NCBI GenBank assembly: GCA_029531795.1
Contig: JAPEIS010000007.1
Coordinates: forward strand, 992,001-1,056,000
From: Sclerotinia nivalis
Lineage: Eukaryota; Ascomycota; Leotiomycetes; Helotiales; Sclerotiniaceae
Length of the DNA stretch: 64,000 nucleotides
Reading direction: 5' to 3'
Position 1 is the first letter of the stretch. Each line of letters begins with the position of its first letter. The translations under genes and the position numbers were made by a program. A model generated the notes under the pieces. It did not search any database. It worked only from the letters and a program-made list of their open reading frames with translations, and was not told where the DNA came from. Below, piece after piece: positions 56,815 to 64,000 of this stretch.

Positions 56815-59800
56815 GATGTCTTTCCTCTGTCAAGAATTATATGTTCGTAATATTCTTTCGTAGCTGGCTGGTCGCCTTCGTGAGCGACCAGCTGTAAGTG
56901 GTGTAAGTAGTTCTTATGTCGTGTTGCAATACTCGTATGTTGTGTGAAGTTATTTCGAATTGTCGGTATCTTTTCTGCGTACGTCCCTTCTCTTTGATGC
57001 AACTTAGTGTCTGTATTAAATATCCTCGGAACCGTCCAGCGATGGAGTTTTTTTGTCGAGTGATGTGCTTGAAATTATTTCCTAAAGTATATAGTTCGAA
57101 AGGATCGTATATGAGTCCTTGTACTCCGTACTTTTCGTAGGATTTGACCTTCGGGCTCCTCCCGTCGCTATTAATTAGTGTTGATTGCTGTCGATCCTAA
57201 GTAGTCTGGTGGGGAATGACGGATTCGACACCTTAATGGAACGTGGAGACTTAGATCCTAATATTTTCCGTTCTCGTGATTGAGATTGAATATTGAAAGA
57301 TTGATGTCAGAATGTGAATGAATAGATAGAATAAAATAAAAGAGACAAGGGAGTGTGGGTGTATGCAAGAAACAGAACGAATTGTGTTGGAAATGTAAGG
57401 TACAATCGCTGGCTAGCAACGCTCTGACAACGAACCGAAGAAGATGAATGGATGCGAGAAGAAATTCAATATACAAGTAGCGCCCGCCCTAGAAGTTCTT
57501 CTGGATGTGGAAGATTGAAATGCTGAAATGGGAGGGTTAGACGAGGTTTGAATGCTTGGTACTCGTAGTAGGTGTACGGAGTAGGTACCCTTGAGGTTGT
57601 GCACAGTGTAAATTACGTGGGTTGATAGTCTTTCGATGGTGCAGTGATACTATAAAGTGGATGTAGAGGGGTTCTCTAGTCGCAAATGTTCCCTGTTAAA
57701 CCAGTTCATGATCCACGGCAAGTAATCGAACGTATCGTGTTGAACGGGGCTACGACTAGTGCGGAGGATATTGGTACAGAGTAGGAATAAGTACTAAGTA
57801 GATCGAACAAGAGAGTTTCATGCATTAGAATTTTAATATTTGCATGTTATATTCAAGTTGAGACGGATACATATTCGTGACACAGGACAGGGCAGTACAT
57901 TGGCATTGAAATACCTAGTAGGTTCTTCTATTTTACCAAAATATTCTTACCATTTTCATTCTACCATCTACCATGCTTCCCTTCGCTTTTTGGATACAAG
58001 TTCTAAACTATTTCTCGAATCCCCCTTGTCAATTGCTGCTTCAACATCTATCTACTTTCGTACCTTAGCATTTATCGGGCAGCTCCGCAACAACACCAAC
58101 CTCGCCTTGTCTTGCCTTACCCGCAACGGTCCGGTGTAATGATCTATTATTACAACATCGAAGCATCATATGTATACTCATACTTTATACTTCAAAAGGC
58201 CGCGCGCGATGTTAAAATGAATTGGAAGGGAAGACCAGGGTTAAGGAGTTCTCAAAGAAGCATCACAATTAATCGTCCAAGCCACGAGCAAATATGTTTT
58301 CATTCTCTAAAAATGACAAAATGATTGGTAAATATGAATTTTGGTGGGCAACACATTGGAGCTTGCGAAACTTGGATGATGTTCGCTTGAGGCGGTTCAA
58401 AGCAGCAAGTGTTCCAAGAACCCCCCTATACAATGCCGATTGGATGGTCGAATGTTACGCTTTCTGTCATTTTTTGCTCCATCGGCGCGTAAGTTTATTT
58501 TCTTTGTTCCGACTCCCGTGCACTACTTTTGGCTTTCAAATGACCACGATTTCTCCCTTCCACTTGATTAATCGATGAATTGCTGGACTTTCTTGAATTG
58601 GTAGAATCGAGTTCGGGTTCGAGTTTATCCACTAACATACAATGTCACTGGTGATTGTGATAGCCGTGCTTGCAGCGGAGTCGATTCAATAGTTTATATT
58701 GTCATGAAGTTGAGATTTCCATTTCATTCGACAATATTTATAGGTTTAGGTCTTGTGATGTCGTGTAACTATGAATAACATCAGACCCAAGAACTTGTCT
58801 ATATGCCAAGTTATTTTTAACTATCACTAGTAATTTATCTTTAGAACTATCGACTCGGCAACAAGAGCGTATACTATATATACTTACTTATCCATGCCAT
58901 CACCAAGTACATTCAAATCGAGCCAATATCCAGAAGACAAAAGAAGCACGTTGCCGGCTTGCCCCAGACCAATTCAGTAATCCACCCCGAAAACAACCTA
59001 CGAACACATCAAAATTGGGCCACGAAAGAATTTTGCCAAATAACCTCGCAAGAGCTATCGGATAAGCACTGGACTGAGCGCAGGAAGCTTGGCAAGTCTC
59101 AGGGAAAACATCTCGATGGGACGAAACTCGCTTCCACCTCACCTTGTTTGAGAATCTAGGGCAACATCCAAACCGCTACGCGGAATAAGGAAAATGGAAC
59201 TGAAAGTTCTTGATAGATGATGATTATTGCGATTGGTTATGTCTGCATGACGCCGAGCATAATATCCAAGCAGTATGATTTTTTCTTCCGTCTCAACTTT
59301 AAAGTAGTTAATGTATCGAACAAAACAAATTACACCTAAACTTGGTAGGTACATACCAGAGCCGACAGTATGAAAAAAGCGGAATACTGTGCGATACTCT
59401 AAATACGTACGGAAATTCTGGGTTACATGAAAGTATTTTTATCGAAACCAACCCATTTTCCGTAATTTATGAGATCACCATACATATTGGCTTAGGGTAG
59501 GGCTACGATTGGTTTGCGCTTAGAATGATCTCCCTCAGACCATGCTTGAGCACCACCTACGGAGTACAGCAATCTTGACGGTATAAAAAGGCGGGAATCA
59601 TTATCCGGCAGATGACAGGCTTGAAACGCTTTCGAGGCTTAACGTTTGACAAGGATAAGCTTACTTACTGTTCATAATAATCCTCCGTAAGGTTTGATAT
59701 AGAACCTAGTACCCTCATCGAACACTCCTTCATTCCTCACTCTTGCTTGCTTCTTTTGAATCTCTAGTCAACCGCGGCTCATTCTCACACGGAAAGTACG

Positions 59801-59901
59801 TACAATATTCAAAGCGTGTGGGAAGCGGAAGATAAGCCTGTTAAGCATACATATCGTATCATGTTATCGTTCCATTTCTTATACGATGATCTGATATATG
59901 A
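56815..59901. other. 3.1-kb intergenic region between NoxR and CCS
   Basis: The NoxR promoter lies on the left and the 3' end of CCS on the right. Short frames (for example 58294-58578 plus) show no domain and no clean splice chain. GGAGTA/TACTCCGTA words recur (57.12, 57.58 and 59.56 kb). I see nothing that supports a gene. Confidence 0.5.
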
Positions 59902-60900
59902 TCAGAGCATACCTTTGCTAATCTCATCCTTCCTTTCCTCCCACAATGTCTTGCCTGAGCAAGAACAAACCGTCTTATCATTATCCCACACACCAGCACT
60001 CCGTGCAATCACACCTACGAGAGTATTCTCATCATTCTTCTCAAACTTCCTGTCTCCCTCATGTTGTCTTGATACTACCATCCCCCTTCCAATCATTTCC
60101 CATATCTGGATAGGCTTATCCAAAAAGACACTTCCCATGCCATTCTTTCCCACACTCACGGTACCAAATACTCCTTTAGGTGTACCTTCACCATCCCCCT
60201 TCCACAAACCCGCCGTAGATATCGCACCATTAGAAATATCTCCCGCTTCTCTAACAGTAACCCAATAAGTCCCCTCTGGCAATCCTCGAATCGTCAAATC
60301 CACCAACGTTAATGTAGGAGATACCTGTACCATTCTCACCAACCCTCGCACCTTGTCCGATACAGTCGTATCATGTGTCTCAAGAATACACACAGCAGCG
60401 CCTATATACTTCTCAGACAAAAATCCCCAAACACCAACCATATAACAACATCACATTCACAAATAAGGCACAGTAGAAATGAACCCAAACTCCAATTCAG
60501 ACAGAAACGTAACAAAAGCAAACATACCATCACTTCCCCCCGAACCCCTCAATATCGCATCTCGTCCCGTCTCCTCGATCGCCCTTACAATCTCCGAAGG
60601 CGCAGCTTCCACCACATCAGTAACGAATTCCCCAACCCTCCATGTTCTCTTGGCGGGGTAAAGAGTTACAAACTTACTTGTTCCTTCAATAGTAACAAGT
60701 TGATCCTGAAGACTTGCTTTGACTTTCTGTATTCCACCTAATTTGAATAATGATCTCTCGATATCTTTTATACATGCTTCACATGTCATAGGTACTGCAA
60801 ATTGTGTCTATTTCCTCATTAGTAAACCTCCATTTTCGAAGATACACACGTGATCAGCATGGAGGGGAACACGGACCTGGAATGGAGTTGTGATGACCAT
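59902..60900 (-). CDS. CCS1: Copper chaperone for superoxide dismutase
   Basis: Four exons: 60900-60877, 60807-60678, 60605-60528 and 60401-59902, giving 243 residues, the usual Ccs1 size. Domain I is an Atx1-like fold with the copper site MTCEAC (Cys17, Cys20) and AIEETGRDAILRGSG. Domain II resembles SOD1 (GLVRMVQVSP, LTLVDLTIRGLPEGTYWVTV, REAGDISNGA) but lacks a full metal-ligand set. Domain III has the CSC motif (Cys223, Cys225) followed by SGKTLWEERK. The protein delivers Cu(I) to SOD1 and forms its disulfide in the cytosol and mitochondrial intermembrane space. Intron 2 (60677-60606) is 72 nt, has no in-frame stop and keeps the frame, so a retained form would carry 24 extra residues. It is divergent from uL13m. 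Confidence 0.94.
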
Positions 60901-61243
60901 TTTGATGAGTTTATATCTCTGACAACTCTTGATTAAAGACTTTCGAAATGATAGAATAATAGATAGAGAGACTCACTATAAGTAAAGTTCAAAATACATC
61001 ATCTCATTAAACGTGGGGCAACAATGAATGCTTTGAAATCCAGCTTCGGAAGCCTCGCCAAAAGCTCTACCCAATCAAAACACAATAAAGCCATTCGAGA
61101 AAAAATGTCTTGGCATCTAGAATCACGAACTGACTTCAAGGCTCACGGTTGAAGACGACAACGAGTCGGCTCTCCAGCTACCGATTTTCAATTTCTCAGC
61201 ACATCGTCTTGAATATTGGTTTTTGTGCCAGTCATATCTCACG
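60901..61243. promoter_or_regulatory. Divergent promoter CCS / uL13m
   Basis: 343 bp between start codons. No clear shared element is visible; a CACGTGATCA word lies in the CCS first intron at about 60.85 kb. Confidence 0.45.
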
Positions 61244-61935
61244 ATGTCGCAAACAAATGGTTTGGTATGTTCTTATCCTTTTCCTTCATTCCTCATTGTC
61301 CAGTATTCATATTCGAAGCAGAAGGATATAAATAAATAAGATATATTCGAGTGAACCATAAACTAACCCAACATCCTCTACAGACAAAACTAGCCTACTC
61401 CCGCACCTGGCACCACATCTCCGCCAGCACCCCGCACATCCCCCTCTCCACACTGCGCCCACGTCCCAACGCCTCCTCCCCCCCCTCCATAACAGCCCGC
61501 ATCACACCACCCCCCCTCGGGCGCCTCGCCTCCCACATCGCTCTCCTCCTAATGGGAAAACACAAGCCGATCTGGGACCCGTCCACCGACTGCGGCGACT
61601 ACGTCGTCGTAACCAATTGCGCCAACTTACACACCACGGGCAAAAAAATGTATCAAAAGAAATACTATCGTCATAATACCCGACCAGGCAGTTTGAAAGA
61701 AATCAGTATGGAGGGATTGATGGAGAAATTTGGAGGTGCGGAAGTGCTAAGGAAGGCGGTCAGTGGGATGTTGCCGAAGAATCGGTTGAGGGATGGGAGG
61801 TTGGGACGCTTGAAGGCGTTTGAGGGGGCGGCGCATCCGTATAAGGAGAATTTGGTTAGGTTTGAGGGGGTGAGGAGGGATTTGATGCCGGATGGGGGGT
61901 GGGGGAAGAAAAAGGTGGAGGAGGTTAGGAGTTGA
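61244..61935 (+). CDS. MRPL23: Mitochondrial ribosomal protein uL13m
   Basis: Two exons: 61244-61264 and 61384-61935, giving 190 residues. Exon 1 codes MSQTNGL; exon 2 opens TKLAYSRTWHHISAS. The L13 signature is clear: HKPIWDPSTDCGDYVVVTNC, TGKKMYQKKYYRHNTRPGS, MLPKNRLRDGRLGRLKAFEG and HPY. It has no obvious cleavable presequence, as in other uL13m proteins. An insert of about 20 Pro/Arg/Ser-rich residues before GRLASHIALLLMGK makes it longer than the yeast protein (163 residues). The coding strand is strongly C-rich in the first third of exon 2 and G-rich in the last third. Confidence 0.93.
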
Positions 61936-62692
61936 GGGTTTGGGGGGGAAATGAATATATGATGATTGGGATGGGGAAAGAGGGCACTATTGTGAAGGAA
62001 TAGAGTGTGTATAATATGCATTAAGTGCATGGGAAGGTGTATCAGGACACTGTATATCAGGCAAAACACATTATGAAGCTATAGTTTGGCACTGTGTTTA
62101 TTGGGACATGCTGAGGCTTGTGAATATGATTCTCCGGTTATTCCTAAACTCGATTGCCGAGTGGCTATACGAATATCAAGGGAACAGCGGCATAGTTTAT
62201 CCTGAGGAACGAGGTGTCTCGAAGACGTGGCATACGGATATTCAGCATCCTAGATCATTTTTAGATCATTGTAATCTCAGGCATGGCAGTCCAATATTCA
62301 TCCAGTCAAATCTTGAACATTCAAATATAGTATTCCCAGAAACTCAAAATGCCAAATAAGATGAATATTATGGATCTGGCCATTCAAACATCATATTTTC
62401 GGCCAGAAATTCGAAAGATGGTATGATATTGGTTCAATGCAATGAGCTTGGTATTGGTCTATTATATAAGAAGCTTTGAACTGCATCGCAAGTGTTCAAA
62501 AGCCAACCCGCCTTTTCACCCCCTCAACTAATTTAATGAAGTTATTTCCCCCCCAAAGATGACAAAAAGCCCAATATATATCCACAAAACACCTCATTGT
62601 TATCCTTCAACCCCAATATCCATGAATCCTAAACCGTAAACTATAAGCCATAAACCAACCCTTCTCTTTACTATCATCCTCAATATCAAACG
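61936..62692. other. Convergent 3' region uL13m / C2H2 gene
   Basis: No gene is supported. The 83-codon plus frame at 62108 has no features. Two TCAAAT/CATTCAAA words repeat at about 62.31 and 62.38 kb. Confidence 0.6.
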
Positions 62693-63647
62693 TCACATTA
62701 GAGACAAAGTCATCTCCACCGCTCTAATCTCTCCATTCATCTTCTCCCGTGAAGTACGTAACTCCGCGAGCTTCGCTAGCAGAAAGGCCTTCGCCGGTAA
62801 ATTGACATTAGATCCATTTTCCATTTCTACCGGGGTTGGAGCTAGACTCAAGTCTTCCATCTCTTCGTCTTCACATGATGCAGCCCGTGAACCCTGCTTC
62901 GTGGTTCTAAGTGTAATCACCGGGCTGTGTGAGTTGGTACCGTGGACTCGCTTTTTATGCTCGGTGAGATTGTCTTTGCGTTTGAAACCCTTAGTGTGAG
63001 CTTTGCAGGTCGTCACGGGACAAAAGAATCGAGGATTACCGTGAACACCTTGGTGGCGTCGGAGGTCTATTGAATTTTTGAAGCCGCGCACTCTGCACCC
63101 TTGTATCGTGCATTTGTGAGGGCGCCGGTCATCTTCCGTATATTGCCTTTGTGAGATTAGCTTTCACTCTCAACAGGAGCCAAGAGGGCATGGCTTACTT
63201 TAGGGTAGTGTCTTGCTTGTCTGCTTGATGTTCTGTGCTAACTTGAAGTAAAGGCGAAGGGTCTGCTTGGGCATCTGGGAGGCTGTTGGTTCTGGCTGAT
63301 ATTAGACTCTTACAATTTCTGTAGTGCTATGCATTTTTGGATCCTAGGACTGGGGTCGCCCATTGGCACGCCGACGTTAGAATACAAAGAAGGCGTACCG
63401 TCCTAAAGGCAGCTGGTGCATGTAAGTAGGGGAATCCAAGTCGCATTGAAATGCCAAAAGTTGGCTAGCGTTCCAAGGGCATTGAGGATCATAATCGAAA
63501 GTAGTGCCGAATTGATGAAATCCCGGAGGCGCGAATTGAGACTCGTCAAATGGCAATGAATCTTTCCAAGTAAGTAATTTAAGTATGGTATTTTAGTAAA
63601 GAATTTAGATGTAACTACGTACCATCAAATCCATTTCCGAAGTCCAT
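62693..63647 (-). CDS. Two-finger C2H2 zinc-finger protein
   Basis: Four exons: 63647-63623, 63561-63399, 63318-63199 and 63146-62693, giving 253 residues. The N-terminal half (DSLPFDESQFAPPGFHQFGT, YDPQCPWNASQLLAFQCDLD) is aromatic and acidic and could be an activation region. Then come two fingers: KCTIQGCRVRGFKNSIDLRR followed by H-x3-H, and FFCPVTTCKAHTKGFKRKDN followed by LTEH-x4-H. This pair layout is common in Pezizomycotina regulators without a named role. An acidic linker (EDEEMEDLSLAP) and a C-terminal coiled coil (AKLAELRTSREKMNGEIRAV) close the protein and may allow dimerisation. The first intron ends at an AAAG acceptor, which is unusual, so exon 2 start is the least certain boundary. 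Confidence 0.8.
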
Positions 63648-64000
63648 AATGGTTGTCTACAAAAAAGAAACGTCTTAATTTATGAACCGGTTAGGTATAA
63701 TAGTTGCAGGAACATAGGTAAGTAGAACACTACTCCAATTATATAATGAAGCAATGAGAAATCCTCATTTTTCAATGGTCGTGGTTGCACATGTTGATAC
63801 GTGTAAACCATTCTAGGGCTGTGGATAGGGTCCTTATGAAATCCTAGCCTTGTCTTGGAAAAAAACCTTGGAAATCTCCAAGGCGGATTGGAAAGGCGGA
63901 TCGGAAAGGCGGACAGGGTATGAGGCTAAATACGTACAGGTTGCATGTACACTACGGGAAGATGTATACTGTTGGAACGTCATGGGACCAACCTCATAAA
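63648..64000. promoter_or_regulatory. Upstream region of the C2H2 gene
   Basis: 353 bp to the window end. GGCGGATTGGAAAGGC and GGCGGATCGGAAAGGC occur in tandem at about 63880-63910, a short duplicated GC-rich word in otherwise AT-rich DNA. No gene is seen. Confidence 0.5.

Noticed and set aside
57840..58578. Chain of three plus-strand frames between NoxR and CCS
   Set aside because: No consensus splice sites join them and no domain is recognisable.
63300..63400. Apparent frameshift in the C2H2 gene near 63395
   Set aside because: A GTACGC donor at 63398, a TTCTAAC branch point and a CTACAG acceptor before 63318 explain the break as an ordinary intron.

Overview
This looks like a nuclear contig of a filamentous ascomycete. 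Genes are broken by short (about 50-150 nt) GT-AG introns with CTAAC/CTAAT-type branch points. The gene set includes fungal-type NoxR, a Con7-type C2H2 regulator, Yak1, Rad26 and AAR2. From general familiarity with these proteins I would guess Leotiomycetes, close to Botrytis/Sclerotinia, but I could not run a search to confirm it.

Layout. (1) 1-4.7 kb is non-coding, with simple repeats and two old tandem duplications. (2) 4.7-6.5 kb (-) is a Con7-like zinc-finger regulator. (3) 6.5-23.3 kb is a gene-poor stretch of almost 17 kb, unusual for such a genome. It holds microsatellites, a GATA-rich minisatellite island and two possible gene relics. (4) 23.3-33.7 kb is compact housekeeping: a small membrane protein, ESCRT-II SNF8, ribosomal protein uS9 (RPS16), prephenate dehydrogenase TYR1, ribosomal protein uS11 (RPS14), the U5 snRNP assembly factor AAR2 and a small Mediator-like protein. 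(5) 34.6-49.9 kb carries eIF3c (NIP1), a small secreted protein, the CSB/Rad26 repair ATPase and the DYRK kinase Yak1. (6) 50.8-63.7 kb carries a GT8 glycosyltransferase, a hemerythrin-domain protein, NoxR (the p67phox-like regulator of NADPH oxidases), the copper chaperone CCS, mitochondrial uL13 and a two-finger C2H2 protein.

Gene order alternates between divergent and convergent pairs. SNF8/uS9, TYR1/uS11, AAR2/Mediator-like, RAD26/YAK1, GT8/hemerythrin and CCS/uL13m each share an upstream region; the neighbours on the other side meet tail to tail. The two ribosomal-protein promoters share short GCTAA/TTAGC elements. Functionally the window mixes translation (uS9, uS11, eIF3c, uL13m), transcription and repair (Mediator-like, RAD26, AAR2), stress and redox signalling (YAK1, NoxR, CCS) and development (Con7-like). 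There is no biosynthetic gene cluster, CRISPR array, rRNA or recognisable tRNA, and I found no intact transposon.

I did not find a clearly new multi-gene system. The best leads are: the 17 kb desert beside the Con7-like gene, with its minisatellite island enclosing a possible gene remnant; sharp switches from C-rich to G-rich on the coding strand within four separate genes; micro-exons at both ends of NoxR; and a frame-preserving, stop-free intron in CCS. Exon boundaries were placed by eye from splice consensus plus reading-frame continuity, and every multi-exon total is divisible by three.
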